Assembly (NCBI GenBank): GCA_050260675.1
Contig: JBLNCN010000010.1
Span: 124,001-188,000, forward strand
Direction: 5' to 3'
Source of the DNA: JBBDIP01 sp050260675
GTDB taxonomy: Bacteria > Bacillota > Sulfobacillia > Fermentithermobacillales > Fermentithermobacillaceae
DNA: 64,000 bases
Shown here: in pieces, positions 16,730-26,199 of the stretch
How the letters are laid out: the number at the start of each line of letters is the position of its first letter
Position numbering within the stretch: the stretch's first letter is position 1
Translations under genes and position numbers: made by a program
The notes under the pieces: model-generated
Database searches by the model: none
What the model was told of the DNA's origin: nothing
What the model saw: only the letters and a program-made list of their open reading frames with translations

Positions 16730-17884
16730 GTGAAGAGGCTCAAAGTAATATCTGTTTTCGGCACGCGCCCCGAAGCAACCAAGATGGCGCCTCTGGTTAG
16801 GGCTCTCGCCTCGCAGGCTCCCACTATCGAATCCAAGGTCCTCATCACCGCCCAGCACCGTGAAATGCTCGACCAGGTCCTCCGGGATTTCGACATCAAG
16901 GCGGACTACGACCTGGACGTGATGAGAGCCAATCAGACCCTGGCCGAGACAACGCAGCGGGTGCTCAGCGGCATGACGCCCATCCTGGAAGCCGAGCGCC
17001 CGGATGTCGTCCTGGTCCACGGCGATACCGCCACCACGGCCTCAGCGGCGCTCTGTGCCTACTACCTGAAGATAGCTTGCGGCCACGTTGAGGCGGGCCT
17101 CCGGACAGGCGACAAGTACGCGCCCTTCCCTGAGGAAGTAATGCGAAAGATAGCCGACACCATCTCCGACATCCATTTCGCGCCGACTGAAATGTCCAAG
17201 CAGAACCTCTTGCGGGAAGGGATACCGGCGGAGTCCATCTACGTCACCGGGAACACGGCAGTTGACGCCCTGTTCCTTACAGTGAAGGACGGCTACGTTT
17301 TCAAGGACCCGCGGCTAAACGACATCGACTTTTCTTCCCGGCGCAACATCCTGGTCGAAGTCCACAGGCGCGAGAACTTCGGGCAGGGGATGGAGGACAT
17401 CGGGGCCGCGCTGCGGCATATAGCCGAGACCAGGGACGATATTCAGATGCTCGTCTCGGTGCATAGGAACCCGAAAGCGGGGGAGCCCATACGGCGGCAT
17501 CTGGACGGAGCGCCAAGGACAGTGCTGTTCGACCCCGTCGACTACCCGGACTACGTCAACCTCATGAAGCGCTGCTATCTGGTCATCAGCGATTCCGGAG
17601 GGGTGCAGGAGGAGGCGCCCTCGCTCGGAGCTCCGGTGGTCCTCTGCAGGGAGAAGACCGAGAGGCCCGAAGCTCTTGCATCGGGCACGGTTGTGTTAGT
17701 CGGCACAGATAGGGAACTGCTGGTAAGGACTGTCGGAAGCCTGCTGGACGATCCTGCCCGGTACGCGGCGATGTCCCAGGTCAGCAACCCTTTTGGAGAC
17801 GGTCAGGCTTCTGCCAGAATAGTCCAAGCGCTTCTCTATCACTTCGGAATAAGCAGCACGCAGCCGAAGGGATTCATGTCCTAG
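16730..17884 (+). CDS. wecB: UDP-N-acetylglucosamine 2-epimerase (non-hydrolysing)
   Basis: 384-residue epimerase converting UDP-GlcNAc to UDP-ManNAc for wall polymers. FGTRPEATKMAPL at the N-terminus, HGDTATTASA, GHVEAGLRTGD and SDSGGVQEEAPSLG are the family motifs. Start GTG 16730 with GAGAGGGG. It is the last gene before the V-type ATPase operon; in Bacillus mnaA stands before the F-type atp operon, so the locus is conserved while the ATPase type differs. Confidence 0.95.
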   Translation: MKRLKVISVFGTRPEATKMAPLVRALASQAPTIESKVLITAQHREMLDQVLRDFDIKADYDLDVMRANQTLAETTQRVLSGMTPILEAERPDVVLVHGDTATTASAALCAYYLKIACGHVEAGLRTGDKYAPFPEEVMRKIADTISDIHFAPTEMSKQNLLREGIPAESIYVTGNTAVDALFLTVKDGYVFKDPRLNDIDFSSRRNILVEVHRRENFGQGMEDIGAALRHIAETRDDIQMLVSVHRNPKAGEPIRRHLDGAPRTVLFDPVDYPDYVNLMKRCYLVISDSGGVQEEAPSLGAPVVLCREKTERPEALASGTVVLVGTDRELLVRTVGSLLDDPARYAAMSQVSNPFGDGQASARIVQALLYHFGISSTQPKGFMS

Positions 17885-17970
17885 TGTAGAAGTGTACAAA
17901 GTCACGCTGCGCACAACACCACGTTCGAGGGAGGGTAGCCGCGTCCTGTCGTGCAGCACGCGGCGAGTGC

Positions 17971-18291
17971 ATGGCTCGAAAAGAGATGGACGCGATCCTC
18001 TCTGCTGAAAGAGCGGCCGGCGACAGGCTTGAGAGCGCTAAGGCCAAAGCCAAAGAGATAGTAGCTGCCGCCGAGAGGGAAGCCGCGTTGATTGTTGAGT
18101 CCGCCATCAAAGAAGCGCAGAGCGAGGCCGAGGCCATTGCCGCCAAGGTAGCGCGGGACAGCGCCACCCTTGAAGAGCGTGTTGCCGCTGAGGCGGCCTC
18201 TGAGATCGAACGCATACGCAAGGCGGCTGACGCAAAGCGGGCCGAAGCAGTAGACGCTATTGTCAGGAAGGTACTAAAGACCGTTTCGTAG
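17971..18291 (+). CDS. V-type ATPase peripheral stalk subunit (G/H type)
   Basis: 106-residue, almost fully helical, Ala/Glu/Lys-rich protein (RLESAKAKAKEIVAAAEREA), the pattern of the H/G subunit that pairs with subunit E in the peripheral stalk. It is first in the operon, before subunit I, as in other bacterial V/A-type operons (NtpF position). ATG 17971 is used; the upstream site GGCGAG is weak. Sequence identity in this family is low, so position in the operon is the main support. Confidence 0.82.
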   Translation: MARKEMDAILSAERAAGDRLESAKAKAKEIVAAAEREAALIVESAIKEAQSEAEAIAAKVARDSATLEERVAAEAASEIERIRKAADAKRAEAVDAIVRKVLKTVS

Positions 18292-18344
18292 GTCTGGGCA
18301 TAAGGGGGGGAGCCCCGGCGGCGCTGCCGCATGCGGGCGTTTTC

Positions 18345-20306
18345 GTGGCCGTAGCCAGGATGAAGAAGGTCACCATAATCGCCTCACAGGACCTCAAGGA
18401 GGATATCTTTGAGAGGCTGCGGGATCTTGGCACTATGCAGGTGACGGCCGAGACGGTCCGGGCCGAGTGTATCCCCGATGAGGGAATCTCGGAGGAGCTC
18501 TCCAAACGCATTTCCGATCTCGCCTACGTAAAGGCCTATTTGGAGAAGTACAACCCGATCAAGAAGTCTTTCATAGACGGATTCACAGGCAAAAAGCCCG
18601 AGTTCAGTTTGAAATCACTGCTTGAGGACGCGGTGGGATCCTTCGACATAGACGCTGCTGTCGCAACGGTAAGGGAGCATGAGGCGCTCTTTAAGGGCAT
18701 TGATGATGAGGCTGCCGCGATTTCTTCGGAGATGGAGGGCTTAGAGCCGTGGAGGGCGCTGGATATCCCTCTTGAGAGCCTTGGTCAGTCAACCCTATCG
18801 GAAAGCCTGCTTGCCACAGTGCCGCTGGTTTCGTTAGGCGAATTGGACTCCAGCGTCGTTGGACAACCAGTCTTGTATGAAAAGGTCTGGGAAGGCCGCG
18901 GCCTCGCAGGCGTTTGGATGGCTGGGCTCCTTGACGCTCCGATCAAGCTATCGGAACTTGTGGCTGCGGCGAAGGGCAACGTGGTTCAGGTCAAAGCCTC
19001 GCGCCCAGGGACACCTGGTGAGATACTTGACGCCCTCGCCGCGCGTCTGGTTGAACTGGAATCGCGCAAGGCCGAGCTCTTGCAGCAGGGCAATGAGATG
19101 TCAGCCAACCTCTACTCGGTGATGGCCCTTATAGACTACTACCTCGACAAGAAGAACCTTGGGGAATTAGGTTCCAAGGTAGGGCAGACCAAGTTCACGC
19201 TCGTGGTCGAGGGTTGGGTGAAGGCCAAAGACGCGCCCGCGCTGGAGAATGCGTTCTCGGGAATGGAGCTGGTTGAGACTATCCTCGAAGACCCTACCGA
19301 TGAAGACGATCCGCCCGTCTACTTGGAGAACCACCCGATTATCAGGCCTTTTGAGATCATAACCAACATCTTCGGATTCCCCAAGTACAATGAGATAGAC
19401 CCAACCCCATTCCTTGCGCCGTTCTTCTGGCTCTTCTTCGGGATGTGCCTCGGAGACGCGATATACGGCATAGTCCTCTTTGTCGGGTGCTGGCTTTTCC
19501 TGAAGACCCAAAAACTGCCGGCCGGCGGCGACAAACTAATCAAACTGATGCAGTACTGCGGGCTCTCGACGATCCTTGCCGGCGCCTTGACCAACAGCTG
19601 GATGGCGGATCTGGCGAGTGCCTTTGCGCCGAACTCGGGCCTCGCTAAAGCCCTGGCGTCGGTGGCGCTTCTGGATCCGCTCAACGATCCTCTCACCATG
19701 ATGGTGCTTTCCTTTGGCTTCGGTATCTTCCACGTCTGGGTCGGGATCGGAGTCAAGATGCTCAGCTATTTCCGCCAGGGTGATATCAAAGAGGGCATTC
19801 TGTCCTCCGGGTCCTGGATGGTCTTTCTTCCCGGGTTGGTCCTATGGGCAGTGTCGAAAGCAGGCATTCTGCAGAGCAATATTCCACTCTACATCATGAT
19901 AGCAGGCGCTCTCATGGTGATGTACTCGGCATCTCGGTCGCAGAGGAATATCCTGCTCAAACCTTTCTCGGGACTGTACGGTCTGTACGGAGTCGTCGGA
20001 TACTTCTCAGACACAATGTCCTATTCACGGCTTTTGGCGTTGGGGCTGGCGTCAGCCATCATCGGGGTTGTGGTGAACAAGATTGCATCGCTCGTAACCA
20101 CCATGCTTGGGGCGGCCGGTTGGGTGATCATGCCCGTGATTCTTATCGTGGGTCACGTATTCAACCTCGTGATAAACGTGTTGGGCAGCTTCATCCATGC
20201 AGGGCGTCTTCAGTTTGTAGAGTTCTTCACCAAGTTCTTTGAAGGAGGGGGTAAGCCTTTCAGGCCTCTCAAACGGGTCTCAGAGCACGTCTCTTTCAAT
20301 GATTGA
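18345..20306 (+). CDS. ntpI: V-type ATPase subunit I (membrane stator)
   Basis: 653 residues. The cytosolic N-terminal half (about 1-320) has coiled-coil stretches and connects to the stalks; the C-terminal half has about seven to eight membrane segments with the family SDTMSYSRLLALGLA region, whose Arg faces the rotor ring. It carries the ions in and out of the c-ring. GTG 18345 opens the usual VARMKKVTII start; ATG 18360 is an alternative. It overlaps the longest open frame of subunit K. Confidence 0.93.
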   Translation: MAVARMKKVTIIASQDLKEDIFERLRDLGTMQVTAETVRAECIPDEGISEELSKRISDLAYVKAYLEKYNPIKKSFIDGFTGKKPEFSLKSLLEDAVGSFDIDAAVATVREHEALFKGIDDEAAAISSEMEGLEPWRALDIPLESLGQSTLSESLLATVPLVSLGELDSSVVGQPVLYEKVWEGRGLAGVWMAGLLDAPIKLSELVAAAKGNVVQVKASRPGTPGEILDALAARLVELESRKAELLQQGNEMSANLYSVMALIDYYLDKKNLGELGSKVGQTKFTLVVEGWVKAKDAPALENAFSGMELVETILEDPTDEDDPPVYLENHPIIRPFEIITNIFGFPKYNEIDPTPFLAPFFWLFFGMCLGDAIYGIVLFVGCWLFLKTQKLPAGGDKLIKLMQYCGLSTILAGALTNSWMADLASAFAPNSGLAKALASVALLDPLNDPLTMMVLSFGFGIFHVWVGIGVKMLSYFRQGDIKEGILSSGSWMVFLPGLVLWAVSKAGILQSNIPLYIMIAGALMVMYSASRSQRNILLKPFSGLYGLYGVVGYFSDTMSYSRLLALGLASAIIGVVVNKIASLVTTMLGAAGWVIMPVILIVGHVFNLVINVLGSFIHAGRLQFVEFFTKFFEGGGKPFRPLKRVSEHVSFND

Positions 20307-20350
20307 TATCAGTGGGCCGTCCCAATGAAAGGAATCTAGGAGGGATTTAC

Positions 20351-20914
20351 GTGTTTGGCGGATCGCAAGCAATTGGATGGATTATCTCAGGCTTTGTTAT
20401 TATTCTTGTCCTCTTTGGCGCTGCCCTGTACTTTGCCCCGGCCTTTGGCGGCAACGGACTTGCCCTGATCGGGGCCGGCATCGCTGTCTTGGTCTCGGGC
20501 ATCGGGTCAATCATAGGCGTTGGTATCGCCGGTGAGAAGGCTGCAGGCATTACCGCAGAAGACCCCGAGAAGTTCGGGCGTTTGCTCCTGCTCCAGGCTC
20601 TACCTGGCACCCAGGGCATCTACGGCTTCCTGGTAGGCTTCCTGGCCATCTTCAAGATGGGTGGATTCGGAGGCCTGGTTGAGCTCTCTATCTCACAGGG
20701 CTGGCAGTTCATGTTCGCGTCTCTGCCGGTTGCAGTATCCTGCTTGCTCTCTGGCCTTTATCAGTCAAGAGTCTCCATGGCCGGCATGGACATCGTCGTG
20801 AAGCACCCGGAGGAGTCCGGTAAGGCACTCATCATGCCCGCCATGGTTGAGACCTACGCGGTTTTGGGCCTTCTCGCGTCGGTCCTGCTCATCATGTTCG
20901 CGGTGAAGATATAG
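20351..20914 (+). CDS. ntpK: V-type ATPase rotor subunit K with a predicted Na+ site
   Basis: Proteolipid of the rotor ring, 187 residues from GTG 20351, chosen because AGGAGGG stands 8 bases upstream. It holds two helical hairpins (about 35-100 and 115-185) and an extra hydrophobic N-terminal segment (7-28) that may be a leader or fifth helix. L84, T87 and Q88 (LPGTQG), Q138 and E167 (VETYA) correspond to L61, T64, Q65, Q110 and E139 of the Enterococcus hirae Na+ V-ATPase, with the same 29-residue Q-E spacing. This supports Na+ coupling; it is an inference from alignment by eye. Confidence 0.93.
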   Translation: MFGGSQAIGWIISGFVIILVLFGAALYFAPAFGGNGLALIGAGIAVLVSGIGSIIGVGIAGEKAAGITAEDPEKFGRLLLLQALPGTQGIYGFLVGFLAIFKMGGFGGLVELSISQGWQFMFASLPVAVSCLLSGLYQSRVSMAGMDIVVKHPEESGKALIMPAMVETYAVLGLLASVLLIMFAVKI

Positions 20915-20926
20915 GAGGCAGATCCA

Positions 20927-21523
20927 ATGCCTCTCTCCGATATCATAGCCAAGATCGAGGAGACGTCTTTGGCGGAGAGCCGGAAGGTTCTCGAGGAGGC
21001 CGAAGATAGGCGCAAGAAGATCATTTCCTCGGCGCAGGCCGAAGCCGAGTCCCGCAGGGAGCGGATCCTGGGCGAGGCTCGTTCCGGGGCAGCCAAAGCC
21101 GAATCGCTTTCAAAGGCTAGGGCGGATGCTCTTCGCCGCCAGCTGGTCCTTAAGGCCAAGCAGGAGCTGGTGGATGGAGTTTTCAGCGACGCCCTGTCGA
21201 GACTGTCCTCAATGCCGGTCGAGGCCTACAGGGAGACTATCCTTGGCGCGCTCCGCGGCTTTGCGAGCGGCACAGAGACAGTGACGCTGGGGCACGAGGA
21301 TGAGGCAAGGCTCGGTCCCGGCTTCGCAGAAGCGGCTAACGCCGCTATGGTAGCTGCCGGCAAAGAAGGGCGGCTAAACGTAACCTTCGCTCCGGCGTCT
21401 TTGGGCGGCGGCCTGATCCTCACGAGCGGCGGGGTGTCCGAGAACCTGACTTTCCCGACCCTGGTGGGTAGATTCCGGGACGAAATGGAACTGGAAGTAG
21501 CCCGGGTGCTGTTCAGCTCATAG
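20927..21523 (+). CDS. ntpE: V-type ATPase subunit E (peripheral stalk)
   Basis: 198 residues. The N-terminal half is a long Ala/Glu/Arg-rich helix (ESRKVLEEAEDRRKKIISSA), which pairs with the H/G subunit; the C-terminal part is a mixed globular domain that contacts subunit B. ATG 20927 follows AGGAGG. It lies 12 bases after subunit K, in the common K-E-C-F-A-B-D order. Confidence 0.88.
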   Translation: MPLSDIIAKIEETSLAESRKVLEEAEDRRKKIISSAQAEAESRRERILGEARSGAAKAESLSKARADALRRQLVLKAKQELVDGVFSDALSRLSSMPVEAYRETILGALRGFASGTETVTLGHEDEARLGPGFAEAANAAMVAAGKEGRLNVTFAPASLGGGLILTSGGVSENLTFPTLVGRFRDEMELEVARVLFSS

Positions 21524-21560
21524 GTGCGCGAGGCTACAGGGCCCAAAAGGTGGGTAGACC

Positions 21561-22613
21561 TTGGACGAGTACATCTGGGCCAGCGCTGTTGGCCGAGTCA
21601 GGATAAAAGAGAAGGAACTGCTGTCGCGTGCTCTCTTGCAGCAGGCGGCTGAGGCGCCCGACTTTGCCTCGGCTCTTGCGACGCTTCGGGACACCTACTA
21701 CGGTCCGTACGTATCGGGGCTTTCAGGCAGAGATGATTTTATTGCAGCGTTGGAGCGAGCCCTGAACGGGGCTTACGACTACGCTATGTCCATAGCTCCG
21801 GTTCACATCCTTCTTACGGCATTTCGCGGCAGACATGACTTCCATAACCTAAAGGTCTTGGCCAAGGTGGCCTACGGAACCGGAAAAGGTTACGAGCAGG
21901 CATTCTCCAACACCGGCAACTTCAGTCCAGAAGGACTCCAAAAGCTGCTGCTTGCTCCCAAGGTCGACCTGGGAGAGGGCGCGAGGGCTGACCTTAAAGT
22001 TGAGATAACCGCGCTCCGCAAGACCAATGAGGAAGCGATGAACCTCATTGCCAGCAGTGAGGGCCTATCTCCGGCCTCGGTAGCGCTTTTGGTGGATAGT
22101 CTGATCGACCGGGCTTACTACCGGTGGGCTTCATCCCTCTACCGCCGGTACGGCCACCCGGGCCTCCGCGAGTTTCTTTCCGCGGAGATCGATCAACTGA
22201 ACTTGCGCGTTGCGGTGAGGGCGACCAGGCTCAGGATCGGCTCCCCCTACTACGCGAACATGGTCCTCCCGGGCGGCACTGTCCGCGCCGAAAAACTCTC
22301 ATCAGCCTATGAGGCGGGGATCTCGGACGTTGCTGCCCTGTACAAGGGTACCCCATGGGCCGAGTTGGCCAAAGAAGGTGCGGAGATCTGCCTCACGGAG
22401 CAGTCCTTGACCAGATGGGAAAAAGCTTGCGACGACGCGCTGATGGCTGTCGTCAGGAAAGCCAGGTTCTTCTCTCTGGGACCCGAACCCGTCTTTGGTT
22501 ACATCTACGGCAAGGAAGCGGAGACCCGCAACCTGAGAGTGATCCTCTCCGGAAAGCAATCTACGGTCTCCGCCCAGGAGATCTCGGAGAGGTTGCGTGA
22601 TCCCTATGTCTAG
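21561..22613 (+). CDS. ntpC: V-type ATPase subunit C (rotor-stalk connector, d-type)
   Basis: 350-residue, mainly helical protein that joins the central stalk to the rotor ring. The family N-terminus YIWASAVGRVRIKE and the AYGTGKGYEQAFSN region are present. TTG 21561 has AAGGTGGG upstream. It overlaps the start of subunit F by 17 bases, suggesting translational coupling. Confidence 0.9.
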   Translation: MDEYIWASAVGRVRIKEKELLSRALLQQAAEAPDFASALATLRDTYYGPYVSGLSGRDDFIAALERALNGAYDYAMSIAPVHILLTAFRGRHDFHNLKVLAKVAYGTGKGYEQAFSNTGNFSPEGLQKLLLAPKVDLGEGARADLKVEITALRKTNEEAMNLIASSEGLSPASVALLVDSLIDRAYYRWASSLYRRYGHPGLREFLSAEIDQLNLRVAVRATRLRIGSPYYANMVLPGGTVRAEKLSSAYEAGISDVAALYKGTPWAELAKEGAEICLTEQSLTRWEKACDDALMAVVRKARFFSLGPEPVFGYIYGKEAETRNLRVILSGKQSTVSAQEISERLRDPYV

Positions 22614-22929
22614 GGTGGCTGTGCTTGGAGAAAGGGATGCGGTCCTCGGCTTCAGGGCCAGCGGCGCTGTGGTCTATTGCGCCGATTCTGCGGACGAAGC
22701 GAAGGATGCCCTGGAAGCGGTCCTTAAGGAGGACTTCGCCATCTTGCTGGTCACTGAGTGGGTAGCCGAGGCGCTGAAGACGGAGCTTGCCCCTCTGTAC
22801 GAGGAGTCCAAACCTGTTGTGACTGTGTTGCCTGACGCCCGCGGCGTAGGCGGGCAAGCCATGGAGATCCTCCGCAAGAGGGTCGAGCGGGCGGTTGGGG
22901 CAAACATTTTGTTAAAGCGAGAGGAATGA
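22597..22929 (+). CDS. ntpG: V-type ATPase subunit F (central stalk)
   Basis: 110-residue Rossmann-like subunit F that binds subunit D in the central stalk. The start RVAVLGERDAVLGFRASG and the LLVTEWVAEAL segment fit the family. GTG 22597 has GGAGAGG upstream; ATG 22606 is an alternative three codons on. It ends 7 bases before subunit A. Confidence 0.9.
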   Translation: MIPMSRVAVLGERDAVLGFRASGAVVYCADSADEAKDALEAVLKEDFAILLVTEWVAEALKTELAPLYEESKPVVTVLPDARGVGGQAMEILRKRVERAVGANILLKREE

Positions 22930-22935
22930 TGCGGC

Positions 22936-24699
22936 ATGGCAGATAGCCAGGTTCAGGGAAAGATTGTGAAGGTGTCCGGGCCACTGGTCGTAGCTTCGGG
23001 CATGGCTGGCTGCCGCATGTTCGATGTGGTCAGGGTCGGTGCCAAAGGGGTCATCGGAGAGGTCATCGAGCTTCGGGGCGACACCGCTTCCATACAGGTA
23101 TACGAGGAGACGTCGGGCGTCGGGCCGGGCGAGCCTGTGGTTTCTACAGGCGCTCCTCTGTCGGTTGAGTTGGGACCAGGCCTCATCGGCGCGATCTTCG
23201 ACGGCATCCAGCGGCCCCTGAACGTCATCAGGGACATGGCGGGAGACTACATCGCCAGGGGACTTGAGGTCCCCGGGCTGGACCGTGAGAAGAAGTGGGC
23301 GTTCAAACCCGTCGCCAAGGCCGGACAGAAGGTTACGGCGGGCTCGGTCCTCGGCACAGTGCAGGAGACCCCCCTGGTTGCCCACCGGGTAATGGTCCCT
23401 CCAATGGTTAAGGAAGCGACCGTCAAGGCTATCCATGAAGGCGAGTTCACAGTCACCGACACCGTCGCTGAGCTCGATACCCCGGCCGGAACCGTGAAGG
23501 TGGCTATGCTGCAGCGCTGGCCGGTCCGCCAGTCGAGGCCGGTAAAAGAGAAACTGGCTCCGGTCGACCAACTGGTTACTGGTCAGCGGGTTGTCGATGC
23601 TTTCTTCCCCATCGCCAAGGGCGGCACCGCCTGCGTGCCAGGACCGTTCGGCAGCGGCAAGACCGTCATCCAGCACCAGCTCGCCAAGTGGGCTAATGCC
23701 GACATCATCGTGTTCATAGGCTGCGGCGAGCGCGGGAACGAGATGACCGACGTTCTACTTGAGTTCCCTGAGCTGAAGGACCCCCGGAGCGGACGTCCTC
23801 TTATGGAGCGCACGATCCTGGTGGCCAACACCTCCAACATGCCGGTGGCGGCGCGCGAGGCGTCCATCTACACCGGGATGACGCTGGCCGAGTACTACCG
23901 CGACATGGGATACGACGTGGCGCTCATGGCCGACTCGACGTCCCGCTGGGCTGAAGCCCTCCGCGAGATCTCGGGACGCCTTGAGGAAATGCCCGGCGAA
24001 GAAGGATACCCCGCCTACCTGGGTTCCAGGTTGGCTGAGTTCTACGAGAGAGCAGGCAAGGCAAAACTCTTGGGAGACGACGACCGCGTCGGAGCGCTGT
24101 CCGCAATCGGCGCTGTTTCACCGCCCGGCGGAGACCTCTCGGAACCCGTGACCCAGGCCACGCTCCGGATCGTGAAAGTGTTCTGGGGTCTCGACGACCG
24201 GCTGGCGGCCCGCAAACACTTCCCGGCCATCAACTGGCTTACCAGCTACTCGCTGTACGGCGAGAGGCTGGACCAGTTCTTCAGGCAGGCAGCCGGACCT
24301 GATTTCCCGGAAATGCGCGACGAGGCCATGGCCATTCTGCAGGAGGAGTCGGAACTCAGCGAGATCGTCCGGTTGGTCGGTGTGGACGCCCTTTCGTCGA
24401 GGCAGCGGATGGTCCTCGAGACCGCCAAGTCCCTCCGAGAGGACTTCCTGTACCAGAGCGCGTTCCATGAGGTCGACACCTACTGCTCTCAGAAGAAGCA
24501 GTACGGCATCCTTCAAGCCATCCTGACCTTCCACCACAAGGCGCTGGAGGCCCTGGATGCCGGAATCCGTATAGACAAGATCCTTGCGCTGCCGGTAAGG
24601 GAACGCATTTCGAGGGCCAGGGTAACACCCGAAGATCAGTGGCCGAAGGAGTACGAGCGCATCATGGCGGCCATCGGGCAGGAGATCGAGGCCGCTTGA
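22936..24699 (+). CDS. ntpA: V-type ATPase catalytic subunit A
   Basis: 587 residues, the ATP-hydrolysing subunit of the A3B3 head. Walker A GPFGSGKT at 236-243 with K242. The non-homologous insertion typical of V/A-type A subunits (about 110-190) and ADSTSRWAEALREISGRLEEMPGEEGYP are present. ATG 22936. The long open frame on the other strand here is a shadow of this gene. Full length, with no sign of decay. Confidence 0.97.
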   Translation: MADSQVQGKIVKVSGPLVVASGMAGCRMFDVVRVGAKGVIGEVIELRGDTASIQVYEETSGVGPGEPVVSTGAPLSVELGPGLIGAIFDGIQRPLNVIRDMAGDYIARGLEVPGLDREKKWAFKPVAKAGQKVTAGSVLGTVQETPLVAHRVMVPPMVKEATVKAIHEGEFTVTDTVAELDTPAGTVKVAMLQRWPVRQSRPVKEKLAPVDQLVTGQRVVDAFFPIAKGGTACVPGPFGSGKTVIQHQLAKWANADIIVFIGCGERGNEMTDVLLEFPELKDPRSGRPLMERTILVANTSNMPVAAREASIYTGMTLAEYYRDMGYDVALMADSTSRWAEALREISGRLEEMPGEEGYPAYLGSRLAEFYERAGKAKLLGDDDRVGALSAIGAVSPPGGDLSEPVTQATLRIVKVFWGLDDRLAARKHFPAINWLTSYSLYGERLDQFFRQAAGPDFPEMRDEAMAILQEESELSEIVRLVGVDALSSRQRMVLETAKSLREDFLYQSAFHEVDTYCSQKKQYGILQAILTFHHKALEALDAGIRIDKILALPVRERISRARVTPEDQWPKEYERIMAAIGQEIEAA

Positions 24700-24780
24700 C
24701 GCGGCGTCCGCCCATTGGGCTAGGCTGCGTAAGCGAGTTGCTTTTTCGGATCGCGTAATGCCGAAACTGGGGGAATCGCT

Positions 24781-26184
24781 ATGCCGTTGGAATACACGAC
24801 CATAACTCAGATCTCGGGACCTCTCGTACTGGTCGAGCAGGTGCGCGAAGTGCACTACGACGAGCTTGTCGAGGTCGAGGCCAAGGACGGCGAAGTCCGT
24901 CGCGGCCGCGTCCTCGAGGCATCGGAGGGCAAGGCCCTGGTACAGCTCTTTGAGGGTACTTCGGGGTTGGACGTCACCAGCTCCAAGGTACGGTTCCTGG
25001 GCAAGGTTCTGGAGATCCCCGTCTCCGAGGATATCCTGGGCCGCGTCTTCGACGGCGCGGGCAACCCCATCGATGGGGGACCCCGGATAATCCCCGAAAA
25101 GCGCCTGGACATCAACGGGAGCCCCATCAACCCGTTTGCACGGGCCTATCCGTCGGAGTTCATCCAGACCGGCATCTCGGGCATCGATTGCATGAACCCC
25201 CTGGTGCGCGGGCAGAAGTTGCCTATCTTCTCGGGCTCCGGCCTGCCGCATGCCCAGATTGCCGCGCAAATCGCAAGGCAAGCTACGGTGTTGGGCTCCA
25301 ACGAACCCTTCGCCGTGGTCTTCGGCGCCATGGGCATTACGTTTGAGGAAGCCGACTACTTCATGTCCGACTTCCGCCGGACCGGCGCTATAGACCGCGC
25401 CGTGCTTTTCATCAACCTGGCCAACGACCCCGTTATCGAGCGCATCGCGACACCGCGCATGGCGTTGACCGTGGCCGAGTATCTGGCATTTGAAAAGGAC
25501 ATGCACGTCCTGGTTATCCTCACCGACATGACCAACTACGCTGAGGCCCTCCGGGAAGTGTCGGCTGCCCGCAAGGAGGTCCCCGGGCGGCGCGGGTATC
25601 CCGGCTACATGTACACGGACCTCTCGCAGATGTACGAGCGCGCCGGCCGCATCCGCGGCAAGAAGGGCTCCATCACGCAGATCCCGATCCTGTCGATGCC
25701 GGAAGACGACAAGACCCATCCGATTCCCGACCTTACGGGGTACATTACAGAGGGACAGGTCATCCTGTCGCGAGACCTGCACAAGAAGGGCATCTACCCG
25801 CCCATCAACGTGTCGATATCCCTCTCCCGTCTGAAGGACAAGGGTATCGGAGCAGGCAAGACTCGCGAAGACCACGCCGACGTCCTGAACCAGCTTTCCG
25901 ACGCGTACGACCGCGGTAAGGAAGCGCGGGAGCTCTCTGTGGTGCTCGGCGAAGCGGCTTTGACAGAAACCGATAAACTTTTCCTAAAATTCGCCGATGC
26001 ATTTGAGGCAAGGTTCGTCAAGCAGGGACACACTGAGAACCGGGCCATCACAGAGACCTTGGACATCGGTTGGGACCTCTTGGGGCTGCTGCCAAGGACG
26101 GAATTGAAGCGCGTATCAGACAAGAACGCGGCCAAGTACCTCCGTAAGGGCGAGAACAAAGACGCCGGCGCGGCAACCTCATAG
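24781..26184 (+). CDS. ntpB: V-type ATPase regulatory subunit B
   Basis: 467 residues, the non-catalytic nucleotide-binding partner of subunit A. In place of a Walker A it has FSGSGLPHAQIAAQIARQA, as in the family. REVSAARKEVPGRRGYPGYMYTDL is diagnostic. ATG 24781, after an 81-base gap, with GGGGGAATC upstream. Confidence 0.97.
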   Translation: MPLEYTTITQISGPLVLVEQVREVHYDELVEVEAKDGEVRRGRVLEASEGKALVQLFEGTSGLDVTSSKVRFLGKVLEIPVSEDILGRVFDGAGNPIDGGPRIIPEKRLDINGSPINPFARAYPSEFIQTGISGIDCMNPLVRGQKLPIFSGSGLPHAQIAAQIARQATVLGSNEPFAVVFGAMGITFEEADYFMSDFRRTGAIDRAVLFINLANDPVIERIATPRMALTVAEYLAFEKDMHVLVILTDMTNYAEALREVSAARKEVPGRRGYPGYMYTDLSQMYERAGRIRGKKGSITQIPILSMPEDDKTHPIPDLTGYITEGQVILSRDLHKKGIYPPINVSISLSRLKDKGIGAGKTREDHADVLNQLSDAYDRGKEARELSVVLGEAALTETDKLFLKFADAFEARFVKQGHTENRAITETLDIGWDLLGLLPRTELKRVSDKNAAKYLRKGENKDAGAATS

Positions 26185-26199
26185 GGGGTGGCGTAGACC

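Noticed and set aside
24118..25875. 585-codon minus-strand frame across ATPase subunits A and B
   Set aside because: Antisense of two highly conserved genes; its composition follows their codon use.
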